Assembly (NCBI GenBank): GCA_964611125.1
Contig: CAZSZO010000017.1
Span: forward strand, 1 to 64,000
Direction: 5' to 3'
Length of the DNA stretch: 64,000 nucleotides
From: JAEUIX01 sp964611125
Lineage (GTDB): Bacteria > Planctomycetota > Phycisphaerae > Phycisphaerales > UBA1924
Position 1 is the stretch's first letter. Every line of letters begins with the position of its first letter. The notes under the pieces are model-generated. The model was not told the DNA's origin. It searched no databases and was given only the letters and a program-made list of their open reading frames with translations. A program made the translations under genes and the position numbers. Of the stretch, positions 8,508 to 16,836 are shown in pieces.

Positions 8508-8885
8508 ATGTACGTCAACTGCATCTCGTGCGGGCACAAGTTCGACATCGGCAAGTCGTACGACGACTACGAGGGGCCCGTCCGCTGTCCGACCTGCCGC
8601 GGTGTGCTGACCATCCGCACCGAGGATGGCAGCATCCGCTCGGTCCGACCCGGCCTCATTCCCCAGGCTGCTCCGGCCGAGGCGGCCCCGCGGCGGGCGA
8701 ACGAGTTCACCGGGTCCAGCCCCGGGGTCGGCGCGCCATTCCACACCTCCCCCGCATACGCGGCCTCGCCAGCCCAGCCCGGCGCCAGCGCGCGCCCGCA
8801 GTCGGGGGCGTTTCAGCCGCTTCCGATGCAGGACCCCGATGATGCGGCGGGGGACGGGCCTTCGCCGCGGCGGCAGGCGGCGTGA
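8508..8885 (+). CDS. Zinc-ribbon protein of the gas vesicle cluster
   Basis: A 125-residue protein whose first ~45 residues form a zinc ribbon: two CxxC pairs at 'CISC' and 'CPTC' separated by an acidic segment (KSYDDYEGPVR), followed by 'LTIRTEDGSIRSVRPG'. The remaining ~80 residues are Pro/Ala/Gly-rich and probably disordered. The fold could bind nucleic acid or protein. Because it sits inside the gvp operon with no other regulator present, a regulatory or assembly role is possible, but no function can be assigned. Confidence 0.7.
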   Translation: MYVNCISCGHKFDIGKSYDDYEGPVRCPTCRGVLTIRTEDGSIRSVRPGLIPQAAPAEAAPRRANEFTGSSPGVGAPFHTSPAYAASPAQPGASARPQSGAFQPLPMQDPDDAAGDGPSPRRQAA

Positions 8886-8949
8886 GGCGAATTCACGTTG
8901 ATCGGCCTTGAGCGTCGTTGACATCTCCGACTGATCGGGAGGCAGCAGC

Positions 8950-9741
8950 ATGACCGAGATCCAGGCAGGTCAGCAGGCGGGGGGCACAGGCGCCCCGCTC
9001 TATCTTTACGCGTTCGCCGACGCGGTCGCGGCGATCCCCACCGACCTCTGCGGGCTGGGCGGGCGCGCCGTTCTGGCGCATGTGGCGGGCGCCGTCGCAG
9101 CGGTGTGCAGCGAGATCGCCCCGGGCAGGCTTCGACCCGAGCGCAAGCACCTGGCGGCCCATCAGGGCGTGCTGGCGCGGCTGATGGCGGACACAACCGT
9201 GCTGCCGGTGGGCTTCGGGATGATCGTGCCCTCGCCGGCGGAGCTTGATGGCATGCTGCGGGCCGAGGCCGACACGCTGGGCGAGCAGCTCGACAAGGTC
9301 CGCGGGAAGGTTGAGATGTCGCTGCGCGTGAGCTGGGAGGCGGCGAACATCTTCCAGTTCTTCATCGAGCGCGAGCCGGCGCTGCGGGCGGCTCGCGACC
9401 TGATGATCGCCAATCCAGGCAACCACCAGGCCAAGGTCGCGGCGGGTGAACTCTTCAGCAAGTTGATCGCCCAGCGTCGACAGGAGCACGAGCAGCGTGT
9501 GGTGTCGCTTCTGGAGCCCGCGGCCGAGGAGATCTCAGCCGAGCCGGCGAAGTCCGACCTGGAGGTCATGCGGCTGGCCGCGCTCGTGAATCGCGGGTCG
9601 CTGAGCGCGTTCGAGGCGCGGATCGCGGCGGCGGCGGAGGGCTTTGACGGGTCGTACCGGTTCGACTACGGCGGGCCCTGGGCGCCGCACAGCTTTGTCC
9701 GCCTGCAGCTGTCATTCGACGAAGCGGCCGAGGTGTCGTGA
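8950..9741 (+). CDS. gvpL: Gas vesicle accessory protein GvpF/GvpL (first copy)
   Basis: A 263-residue member of the GvpF/GvpL family, proteins that bind GvpA and start assembly. Visible family marks are the N-terminal 'LYLYAFADA', the middle 'LAAHQGVLARLMADTTVLPVGFGMI', 'VEMSLRVSWE' and the C-terminal 'FDYGGPWAPHSFVRLQL'. GGGAGG lies just upstream of the ATG. The stop is immediately followed by the gvpG start, so the two are translationally coupled. This is the most typical of the three F/L paralogues in the cluster. Confidence 0.93.
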   Translation: MTEIQAGQQAGGTGAPLYLYAFADAVAAIPTDLCGLGGRAVLAHVAGAVAAVCSEIAPGRLRPERKHLAAHQGVLARLMADTTVLPVGFGMIVPSPAELDGMLRAEADTLGEQLDKVRGKVEMSLRVSWEAANIFQFFIEREPALRAARDLMIANPGNHQAKVAAGELFSKLIAQRRQEHEQRVVSLLEPAAEEISAEPAKSDLEVMRLAALVNRGSLSAFEARIAAAAEGFDGSYRFDYGGPWAPHSFVRLQLSFDEAAEVS

Positions 9742-10098
9742 ATGTTCATCTTTGACAACATCCTGCTCTCGCCGATGAAGGGGTTCATGTGGATCGTGCG
9801 CGAGCTGCACAACGCCGCGCAGCAGGAGGTGAAGGGCGAGACGGAGCAGCTGACGCACCGGCTGAGCACGCTGTACATGATGCTCGAGACGGGTCAGGTG
9901 ACGCCGGAGGAGTTCGACGAGCAGGAGTCGCAGTTGCTCTCGCGGCTGGACGAGCTGGATCAACTTGGCCGCGCGGGGCCTGGGGACGCGGGGTCGGAAG
10001 CGGACGACGATGGCGAAGAGGACGACAGCGCAGGCTCGGACGAGCCGGACGAGCCGGACGAGCCGGACGAGCCGGACGAACAGGACCAAGGGCCCTGA
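9742..10098 (+). CDS. gvpG: Gas vesicle protein GvpG with acidic tail
   Basis: A 118-residue GvpG, a short accessory protein needed for vesicle assembly. The first ~75 residues match the family: 'LLSPMKGFMWIVRELHNAA', 'LYMMLETGQVTPEEFDEQE' and 'LLSRLDEL'. After residue ~80 comes an unusual very acidic tail with a Asp-Glu-Pro tripeptide repeat. The start ATG directly abuts the stop of gvpL. Confidence 0.93.
   Translation: MFIFDNILLSPMKGFMWIVRELHNAAQQEVKGETEQLTHRLSTLYMMLETGQVTPEEFDEQESQLLSRLDELDQLGRAGPGDAGSEADDDGEEDDSAGSDEPDEPDEPDEPDEQDQGP
10039..10074 (+). repeat. GACGAGCCG tandem repeat in the gvpG 3' end
   Basis: Four perfect nine-base units coding Asp-Glu-Pro, followed by a partial GACGAA unit. 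It makes most of the acidic tail of GvpG and could vary in copy number by slippage without changing frame. Confidence 0.9.
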
Positions 10099-10153
10099 AC
10101 AGCGCCGAGCGGGATGAAGCCGGGCGGAGCACCAGGTGAGCGGAGCACGCGGG

Positions 10154-12139
10154 ATGAGCAGCAGCGGACCAGCATTTCTTTCAGACAGCAGGCTGAAGCT
10201 GCTGATTTTTGGCGGCAAGGGCGGCGTCGGCAAGACCACGAGCGCGACCGCCACGGCGCTGCACCTGGCCGGGGCCCGACCCGGCGCGCGGGTGCTGCTG
10301 CTGTCGACCGATCCGGCGCATTCCGTAGCCGACTGCCTGGCGGGCGCGCCGACTCCGGCGAATCTGCTCGTGGTGGAACTGTCGGCGGAGGAGGAGCACC
10401 GGGCGTTCATGGCGGCCAACGCCCGCCACTTCAAGACGATCGCCGAGCGGGGAACGTTCCTTGACGGCGGAGACATCGACCAATTCGTGCAGCTGTCGAT
10501 CCCCGGGCTGGATGAGCTCATGGCGTTCCTGCGGGTGGCCCGCTGGATGGCCGAGGACGCGTTCGACGTCATCATCGTCGACACCGCGCCATCGGGGCAC
10601 ACGCTGAAGCTGCTGGCGATGTCGGAGTTGCTCAACACCTGGATGGAGGCGCTCGATGCGCTCTTGGCCAAGCACCGGTGCATGGCGTCGCTGTTCGCCC
10701 CGCGCGGGCGGTCGGGGGGGGCGGGGGGGGCGGGGGCGGACGAGACTGACGCGTTCCTGAGCGGCCTGCGCGAGCAGGTTGACCTGCTCACATCCGTGCT
10801 GACCGACGAGCACCGGTGCCGGTTCGTGCCGGTGCTGCTCGCCGAGCCGATGTCGATCGCGGAGACCACTGACATCCTGATCCGGCTGGATGAACTCGGG
10901 GTCGCGGCGCCGGAGCTGGTCATGAACCGCCTGATCGAGCCGGGCGACGGCGAGGCGTTCGCCTCGCAGCGGGCCTTGCAGCGGCAGGTGATGGGCGGGC
11001 TGCCGGAGGCGCTGTCGAGCCGCGTGATCTGGGGGGCTCCGCTGGCGTGCGACGAGTTGACCGGCGCTCAGCGGCTGGCGAGCTTTCTCAGCACGCTCGC
11101 ACCGCTGTCGCGCTGGATTGCGGGCGGCGGCGACGGCCCGGTGCGGCTCGGGGGGTTCCGCTGCGAAGGCGCGGCGATGCTCCCGCCGCCGACATCGCAA
11201 ACCCAGCTCATGTTCTTCGCCGGCAAGGGCGGCACGGGCAAGACGACCATGGCGTGCGCCGCTGCGGTGCAGCTGGCTTCGCTTGGCCGCCGGTGCCTGC
11301 TCGTCTCCACCGATCCGGCGCACTCTCTGGGCGACTGCCTGGGTGTGGGCCTCAGGGACGAAGCCGTGGAGGCGGCGCCGGACCTGTGGGCGATCGAGAT
11401 CGACGCGGGCGAGGAGTTTGAGAAGCTGCGGGCGGAGTATCAGCGCGAGCTGGAGGGCGTGCTCGAGTCGATGTTCAGCACGATCGACCTTTCGCTGGAT
11501 CGCGAGGCGATGGAGAAGCTGCTGGACCTCGCCCCGCCGGGGCTGGATGAGTGCATGGCCCTGCTGCGCATGCTCGAGCAGCTCGACGCACGGGGCCCGG
11601 GCGGCGGCCCGCTCTACGACACGATCGTCATCGACACGGCGCCGACGGGGCATCTGCTGCGCCTGCTGGAGCTGCCGGAGCTGATCGAGCATTGGCTGTC
11701 GAGCCTGTTCAGCCTGTTCGTGAAGTACGACCACATCTTCCGGTTGCCGGCTCTGCAGGCGCGGCTGGTCGATATCTCCCGCGGGATCAAGAGGCTGCGG
11801 GCCACGCTCGCCGACGCCGGGCGGTGCCGGGTGCAGATCGTCACCATCCCCACGGAGATGGCCTTTGCCGAGTGCGGCGATCTGGTCAAGGCGCTCGGGA
11901 GCATGCGGATCGACGTCCGCAACCTGTTCATCAACCTGGCGCTGTTGCCCGACGGCTCGCCCCTGGGCCGGGCGGTGTGCGCGCGCGAGGCCGCGGTGCG
12001 GGCCAAGCACCGGGCCGCGCTGGGTTCGATCAACCAGGTGACGGTCTACCGCTGCGGCGACCCGCGCGGCGTAGGCAATCTGCGCCTGCTGGCCCGGGCG
12101 CTCTACGGGGCCGCCGGCGAAGCGCGGAGGGCCGCGTGA
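10154..12139 (+). CDS. Double-domain ArsA/Get3-family ATPase in the gas vesicle cluster
   Basis: About 661 residues made of two fused ArsA/Get3-like ATPase domains. The first has the deviant Walker A 'GGKGGVGKTT' (residues ~20-29), 'STDPAHS' and 'DTAPSGHTLKLL'; the second has 'AGKGGTGKTT' (residues ~356-365), 'STDPAHS' and 'DTAPTGHLLRLL'. Both look competent. ArsA pumps arsenite and Get3 escorts tail-anchored membrane proteins. No arsenite-efflux gene or arsenic-binding CxxxxxC pattern is apparent, so a chaperone-like role for hydrophobic Gvp proteins is the more natural guess. I chose ATG 10154 (GGAG eight bases upstream) over GTG 10136. The stop overlaps the next start by four bases. Confidence 0.88.
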   Translation: MSSSGPAFLSDSRLKLLIFGGKGGVGKTTSATATALHLAGARPGARVLLLSTDPAHSVADCLAGAPTPANLLVVELSAEEEHRAFMAANARHFKTIAERGTFLDGGDIDQFVQLSIPGLDELMAFLRVARWMAEDAFDVIIVDTAPSGHTLKLLAMSELLNTWMEALDALLAKHRCMASLFAPRGRSGGAGGAGADETDAFLSGLREQVDLLTSVLTDEHRCRFVPVLLAEPMSIAETTDILIRLDELGVAAPELVMNRLIEPGDGEAFASQRALQRQVMGGLPEALSSRVIWGAPLACDELTGAQRLASFLSTLAPLSRWIAGGGDGPVRLGGFRCEGAAMLPPPTSQTQLMFFAGKGGTGKTTMACAAAVQLASLGRRCLLVSTDPAHSLGDCLGVGLRDEAVEAAPDLWAIEIDAGEEFEKLRAEYQRELEGVLESMFSTIDLSLDREAMEKLLDLAPPGLDECMALLRMLEQLDARGPGGGPLYDTIVIDTAPTGHLLRLLELPELIEHWLSSLFSLFVKYDHIFRLPALQARLVDISRGIKRLRATLADAGRCRVQIVTIPTEMAFAECGDLVKALGSMRIDVRNLFINLALLPDGSPLGRAVCAREAAVRAKHRAALGSINQVTVYRCGDPRGVGNLRLLARALYGAAGEARRAA

Positions 12140-12447
12140 GCGGGGCGGCGGCAGACTCATCCGACGTCGGCGCGGCGGGCTCGCCCTCGGTCGGGCTCGG
12201 GGCGCCGATCGCCCGGCGCGCTGGACCGGCGGCGCCGCCTGATCGCGAGAAGCATGTCAGCCTGTGCGAGGCCCTTGATCGCCTGCTGCACAAGGGCGCA
12301 GTGCTCAAGGGCGAGATCACGATATCGATCGCCAACGTCGACCTGGTGTACCTGGGCTTTCACATGCTTCTGGCCTCGATCGAGACCGCCCGGGGCATCG
12401 CCCAGCAGACGCACCCGACGCCCCCGCCCGAGGAGCCCGAACCATGA
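12136..12447 (+). CDS. GvpA-fold minor gas vesicle protein, GvpS/GvpM-like
   Basis: A 103-residue protein with a ~35-residue low-complexity start and the GvpA fold from residue ~40: 'LCEALDRLLHKGAVLKGEITISIANVDLVYLGFHMLLASIETA'. The 'NVDLVYLG' segment is more like the GvpJ/M/S minor proteins than GvpA, and the Pro-rich tail is absent from GvpA. Such proteins are thought to form the vesicle tips or nucleus. It starts with GTG, in the overlap GTGA with the preceding ATPase gene, and its own stop overlaps the gvpK start (ATGA), so translation is coupled on both sides. Confidence 0.88.
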   Translation: MSGAAADSSDVGAAGSPSVGLGAPIARRAGPAAPPDREKHVSLCEALDRLLHKGAVLKGEITISIANVDLVYLGFHMLLASIETARGIAQQTHPTPPPEEPEP

Positions 12448-12842
12448 TCCCCTCAGCTGCTGAAGTGGAGCCGGGTTCCGGCGCGCCGCCTGCGGCCGTG
12501 CGCGCCGAGGACCTTGACGCCGACGCCCAACTGGCGCAGGTGTTGCGCACGGCGCAGTCGCTCGCGGCGGAGACCAAGAGCAACCGGCTGTCAATCGATC
12601 CGGACAACCTGCGTCAGGGGCTTGGGCAACTGGTGCTCACGCTGGTGAAGCTGCTGCACGAACTGCTGGAGAGGCAGGCGATCCGACGCATCGAGGGGGG
12701 CTCGATGACCGATAAGCAGATCGAAGACGTGGGGTTCACCCTGATGCGGCAGGCCGAGGAGATCCAGCGGCTGTCGCGGGAATTCGACCTGACTGACGCT
12801 GACTTGAACATCGACCTCGGACCGATCGGACGGTTGTTCTAA
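12444..12842 (+). CDS. gvpK: Gas vesicle protein GvpK
   Basis: A 132-residue GvpK. Family features are 'RLSIDPDNLRQGLGQLVLTLVKLLHELLERQAIRRIEGGSM', 'QIEDVGFTLMRQAEEIQRLSREFDL' and the C-terminal 'DLNIDLGPIGRLF'. GvpK is a conserved helical accessory protein of vesicle formation. Its ATG is embedded in the stop of the upstream GvpA-fold gene. Confidence 0.96.
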   Translation: MIPSAAEVEPGSGAPPAAVRAEDLDADAQLAQVLRTAQSLAAETKSNRLSIDPDNLRQGLGQLVLTLVKLLHELLERQAIRRIEGGSMTDKQIEDVGFTLMRQAEEIQRLSREFDLTDADLNIDLGPIGRLF

Positions 12843-12861
12843 CGCGCTGCGGGAGTTGTCC

Positions 12862-13269
12862 ATGGCCTCAATCCAGCGAACCCCCGCTCACTCGACGGGT
12901 TCGACCACGGTCGCCGATCTGCTCGAGCGTGTGCTCGACAAGGGCGTGGTCATCGCTGGAGACATCAAGGTCTCGCTGGTCGACATCGAACTGCTCTCGA
13001 TCCAGATCCGTCTGGTCATCTGCTCGGTCGACAAGGCCAAGGAGATGGGCATGGACTGGTGGGTGAACCACCCGGTGTTCTCGGCGCAGAAGCCGCAGGA
13101 ACAACTCGCGCAGGAGTCGGCCCTCACCCGGCTCGAGCAGCGCCTGGAGTCGATCGAAAAGAGCCTCATCGCGCCGCCGCCCACCCTCGCCGGGGGGGCT
13201 GGGCCCGTCGCGCCGGATGCGCCGACGGCGCCGGAATGGGTCCGCCGGCGCGAGCCGCCGGCAGTCTGA
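12862..13269 (+). CDS. gvpJ: Gas vesicle protein GvpJ
   Basis: A 135-residue GvpA paralogue: 'VADLLERVLDKGVVIAGDIKVSLVDIELLSIQIRLVICSVDKA' is the shared fold, and 'KEMGMDWW' followed by a charged helix is usual for GvpJ. The last ~40 residues are Pro/Ala-rich. The ATG at 12862 has GGGAG six bases upstream; the in-frame TTG at 12856 would overlap that site. GvpJ is a minor shell or tip protein. Confidence 0.94.
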   Translation: MASIQRTPAHSTGSTTVADLLERVLDKGVVIAGDIKVSLVDIELLSIQIRLVICSVDKAKEMGMDWWVNHPVFSAQKPQEQLAQESALTRLEQRLESIEKSLIAPPPTLAGGAGPVAPDAPTAPEWVRRREPPAV

Positions 13270-13339
13270 CGAGCGGCGCGATCCGGGGCAGCCAGTCCGG
13301 CCAGCCGACAGCCAGCCCCCAGCCAGCCAGTGCACCCAA

Positions 13340-13945
13340 ATGAAGCGGCCGCTCCTCTACTGCATCCCGATCGTTCACAACGCGGCGGACCTCGGGTCAC
13401 TCGCGGACAAGGCGCGCGAGCTCTCCAGTCGCGGGGACGACGCCGCGTGGCGGCGCAAACAACTGGCGATCCGTGACTTCTGGAAAGGGGTCGAGGCGTG
13501 GTGCGCGCGGCTGCCACGGGATCTATCGGCGTTCCGGATCTATCAGGACGGCCTCCCCGTCTGCGGGCGGGAGCGGGCGATCGTGGAAGAGCTCGCGGCG
13601 AAGGGGAGCGACAACCACCGCATCATCCTGGCGCTGCTGGCGCGCGGGGCCACGCTCGAAGGCACGGAGTCGGGCCCGCTGCTGATCGAGGAGTATCGCC
13701 TGGCGCAGCAGGCGCTGGCGCCGGCCACCTCAACAGGTGTATCAGGCGGTTCAGGTGGGTCGGCCGGCGGCGAGGCGCGAGCCGGGGCGGAGATCCTGAA
13801 CCGGCGCGATCAGTTCATCGCCCAGCGCGTGCGCGACACGCTCAAGGCCGGTGAGACAGGCCTGCTTTTCATAGGGTACATGCACGATGTCCTCACCAAA
13901 CTACCGTCGATGATCGATGTACAGAAAGTCAGCCGCCCGGCCTGA
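13340..13945 (+). CDS. Gas vesicle cluster protein of unknown function
   Basis: A 201-residue soluble protein beginning 'MKRPLLYCIPIVHNAADLGSL'. It contains 'DLSAFRIYQDGLPVCGRE', 'NHRIILALLARGATLEGTES' and, near the end, 'AGETGLLFIGYMHDVLTKLP'. A Gly/Ser-rich linker lies at about residues 130-150. I do not recognise a named family; the alternating strand and helix pattern suggests an alpha/beta fold. The start is inferred from the ATG at 13340, since the region just upstream (13270-13339) is CCAGCC-rich and not protein-like. Confidence 0.7.
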   Translation: MKRPLLYCIPIVHNAADLGSLADKARELSSRGDDAAWRRKQLAIRDFWKGVEAWCARLPRDLSAFRIYQDGLPVCGRERAIVEELAAKGSDNHRIILALLARGATLEGTESGPLLIEEYRLAQQALAPATSTGVSGGSGGSAGGEARAGAEILNRRDQFIAQRVRDTLKAGETGLLFIGYMHDVLTKLPSMIDVQKVSRPA

Positions 13946-14017
13946 TCCTCGCGTCGCCATGTCGGGCGGCGCGCCCCGTCGTGCAGAGGCCAGGGCGCCC
14001 TACTCGGAGACGGACAC

Positions 14018-14566
14018 ATGCAACGCGGCGGCAAGAAGCCCGGCAAAGACACCCAGCCCAGCACCGGCGGCATCGAGGGCGTTCTGAGCGGCCTGAGCAC
14101 CTTGCTCGGCACGCTCGGCGAACTCGCCGAGAAGGGCGATGCGCTCAAACGCTCCGGCGCCTTCAAGACCAAGGACGGCAAGGACGTCTCCTTTCACTAC
14201 GGCGTATCGGTGCGGACCGCGGCGGGGGGCAGGCAGATCAAGATCGAGCCCTTCGGCAACATGAGCACCGGCGCCGACGCGAAGGAGGCCCCGGTCCGCG
14301 AGGTGCGCGAGCCGCTGACCGACATCTTCGAGGAGGACGATCACGTCATGGTCGTTGTCGAGATGCCCGGCATCGACCGCGACCAGGCGAGCTTCACCCT
14401 CGCAGGAGATGTGCTGACCATCGCGGCTGAGCGGGGAGCGAAGCGCTATCGCAAGGAGCTGCTGCTGCCCGTCGACGGCCTCAAGCTCGCCCCGAGCGAT
14501 GTGCGGTGCAACAACGGGGTCTTCGAGATTCGGCTGGCTCGCCCCAAGACCCGCAAAGAGCGCTGA
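14018..14566 (+). CDS. gvpH: Hsp20-like gas vesicle protein GvpH
   Basis: A 182-residue protein with a C-terminal alpha-crystallin (small heat shock) domain: 'VREPLTDIFEEDDHVMVVVEMPGI', 'FTLAGDVLTIAAERG', 'RYRKELLLP' and 'NNGVFEIRLARP'. The N-terminal half ('GGIEGVLSGLSTLLGTLGELAEKGDALK') is typical of the GvpH group. In other systems GvpH acts with GvpI as a chaperone or negative regulator of vesicle genes. It lies directly upstream of the CDC48-type ATPase, giving a holdase next to an unfoldase. Confidence 0.9.
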   Translation: MQRGGKKPGKDTQPSTGGIEGVLSGLSTLLGTLGELAEKGDALKRSGAFKTKDGKDVSFHYGVSVRTAAGGRQIKIEPFGNMSTGADAKEAPVREVREPLTDIFEEDDHVMVVVEMPGIDRDQASFTLAGDVLTIAAERGAKRYRKELLLPVDGLKLAPSDVRCNNGVFEIRLARPKTRKER

Positions 14567-14634
14567 ACGCGCCGGGCGGCGCGGCGACGCCTCGCCCCTC
14601 TGTTCGTCGGACCATAGCCGCAGAGGACTGACCG

Positions 14635-16836
14635 ATGCCCAGCATCAAGACCAACGGAGCCGTGCCGCCGGGTGGCGCGGCTGGCGACGGACGGGGCGAA
14701 GACCGGGTGATCAGGCTGCGCGTCGCCGAGGCGATGAGCAAGGATGTCGGCCGGGCCGCCGCCCGCCTGGACCCGGGCGACCTCAAGGCCCTGGGACTGA
14801 GCGTGGGGGATGTCGTGCAGCTCACGGGCAAGAAGGCCACAGTCTGCCGGGCGATGCCGGCGCACAAGGAGCAGCGCGGCCTGGGGAGCGTGCAGATCGA
14901 CGGCGTCACCAGGCAGAACGCGGGCGTAGGTCTCGATGAAAAGGTCGAGGTGCGGGCGGTGGCCTGCAAGCCGGCCGCGACGGTGACGCTGCGGAGCACG
15001 TCGATCACCCCGACCGCGCGCGACCTTGAGTACATCGGAAGCCTGCTCGACGGCCTGCCGGTGGTGGAGGGGGACATCGTCCGGGCGTCGATGTTCGGCA
15101 GTCGCTCGGCGGACTTCACGGTGGCCAAGGCCCAACCCGCGGGGCCGGTGATGATCACGCCGACCACGCGCCTGCTGGTCGAGGGCGGCAAGCCCGGCGG
15201 CGCCGCGGCGCCCCGCGCCGAAGCAGCGCGGATGTCGTATGAGGACATCGGGGGCCTCAAGAGCCAGCTGAGCCGCATCCGCGAGATGATCGAGCTGCCG
15301 CTGCGGTTCCCGGAGGTGTTTGAGCGGCTGGGCATCGACCCGCCCAAGGGCGTGCTGCTGCACGGCCCGCCCGGGTGCGGCAAGACGCTGATTGCGCGCA
15401 CGATCGCCAACGAGACCGAGGCGACGTTCTACTCGATCTCAGGTCCGGAGATCATCCACAAGTTCTACGGAGAGTCGGAAGCCCACCTCCGCAAGATCTT
15501 CGAAGAAGCCTCGCGGACCGCACCGAGCATCATCTTCCTTGATGAGATCGACTCGATCGCGCCCAAGCGCGAGAACACGCAGGGTGAGGTCGAGAAGCGC
15601 GTGGTGGCGCAGCTGCTGGCCCTGATGGACGGGCTGAACAAGCGCAACAACGTGATCGTGATCGCCGCGACCAACCTCCCCAACAACATCGACCCGGCCC
15701 TGCGCCGGCCGGGACGGTTCGATCGGGAGATCACCATCCCCGTGCCCGACCGCAACGGGCGCAAGCACATCCTGGAGATCCACAGCCGGGGGATGCCCCT
15801 GGCGGCTGACGTGTGCTTCGACCACCTGGCCGACATCACGCACGGCTGCGTCGGTGCGGATCTGGAGGCGCTCTGCCGGGAGGCGGCCATGGCCTGCCTG
15901 CGGACGATCATCCACAGCATTGACTTTGCTGCCCGGTCGATCCCGTACGAGACGCTCTCGGGCCTCGAGGTGACGCAGGGGCATTTCCTGAGCGCCTTCG
16001 CCGAGATCGAACCCTCGGCGGTGCGCGAGGTGTTCGTGGAAGTGCCGCGGGTCGCCTGGTCGGATATCGGCGGGCACGAGGGGATCAAGCAGCAACTGGT
16101 GGAGGCGCTTGAGTGGCCGCTGAAGCACGCGCCGATCTTCGACCTGGCCGGCGTCAGGCCGCCCAAGGGCATCCTGCTGGTGGGCCCGCCGGGCGTTGGG
16201 AAGACGCTCTTGGCCAAGGCGGCGGCGAGCCAGGGGCACGCGAACTTCATCTCGGTGAAGGGCCCGGAGCTGCTGAGCAAGTTCGTGGGCGAGTCGGAGA
16301 AGGGCCTGCGCGATGTCTTCCGCAAGGCGCGTCAGGCGGCGCCGTGCGTCATCTTCTTTGACGAGATCGATGCGCTCCTCCCGCGCCGCGGGATGGGGGA
16401 GAACTCCGTGGGCGAGCGGGTGATGAGCCAGTTCCTCACTGAGCTTGACGGCGTCGAAGAGCTCCGCGGGGTGCTGGTGCTGGGGGCCACCAACCGCATG
16501 GACATGCTCGATTCCGCGGTCCTGCGCCCGGGGCGGTTCGACCGCATCATCGAGCTGGACGCGCCCGACCGCGGGGCCCGCGAGGAGATCTTCCGCGTAC
16601 ATCTCAGGAACAAGCCGACGGTGGGCGACATTGACTTCGCCCGGCTCGCCGACGCCAGTGAGGGCCGCAGCGGCGCGGAGATCGCCGCGATCTGCTCGCG
16701 GGCGGCGATGCAGGCGGTGCGCCGGGCGGTCGCGGGGCTCCAGAGCGACCCCGCCCAGCCCGCCAAGCCGGGCCTGACCATGCACGACCTGCTCGACGCG
16801 GCCGACCAGCTCGCCGCGCAGGGAGCAGCGCGATGA
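14635..16836 (+). CDS. CDC48/VAT-type double AAA+ ATPase in the gas vesicle cluster
   Basis: A 733-residue unfoldase-type ATPase. The N-domain matches CDC48_N ('RLRVAEAMSKDVGRAAARLD', 'GDVVQLTGK'). D1 has Walker A 'GPPGCGKTL' (~244-252) and Walker B 'IIFLDEID'; D2 has 'GPPGVGKTL' (~517-525) and 'VIFFDEID'. Both carry 'RPGRFDR' arginine-finger regions. p97/CDC48 relatives remodel protein complexes and occur in many gvp clusters, where they may act in assembly or disassembly of vesicle proteins. The stop overlaps the next gene's start (ATGA). Confidence 0.95.
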   Translation: MPSIKTNGAVPPGGAAGDGRGEDRVIRLRVAEAMSKDVGRAAARLDPGDLKALGLSVGDVVQLTGKKATVCRAMPAHKEQRGLGSVQIDGVTRQNAGVGLDEKVEVRAVACKPAATVTLRSTSITPTARDLEYIGSLLDGLPVVEGDIVRASMFGSRSADFTVAKAQPAGPVMITPTTRLLVEGGKPGGAAAPRAEAARMSYEDIGGLKSQLSRIREMIELPLRFPEVFERLGIDPPKGVLLHGPPGCGKTLIARTIANETEATFYSISGPEIIHKFYGESEAHLRKIFEEASRTAPSIIFLDEIDSIAPKRENTQGEVEKRVVAQLLALMDGLNKRNNVIVIAATNLPNNIDPALRRPGRFDREITIPVPDRNGRKHILEIHSRGMPLAADVCFDHLADITHGCVGADLEALCREAAMACLRTIIHSIDFAARSIPYETLSGLEVTQGHFLSAFAEIEPSAVREVFVEVPRVAWSDIGGHEGIKQQLVEALEWPLKHAPIFDLAGVRPPKGILLVGPPGVGKTLLAKAAASQGHANFISVKGPELLSKFVGESEKGLRDVFRKARQAAPCVIFFDEIDALLPRRGMGENSVGERVMSQFLTELDGVEELRGVLVLGATNRMDMLDSAVLRPGRFDRIIELDAPDRGAREEIFRVHLRNKPTVGDIDFARLADASEGRSGAEIAAICSRAAMQAVRRAVAGLQSDPAQPAKPGLTMHDLLDAADQLAAQGAAR

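Noticed and set aside
10154..12139. An arsenite-efflux ATPase (ArsA proper)
   Set aside because: No arsB or arsenic regulator nearby, and translation is coupled to gas vesicle genes.
10181..12160. A 659-codon minus-strand frame opposite the double ArsA-like gene
   Set aside because: Product is Arg/Gln/His-rich with no recognisable domain; it mirrors the codon pattern of the real gene.
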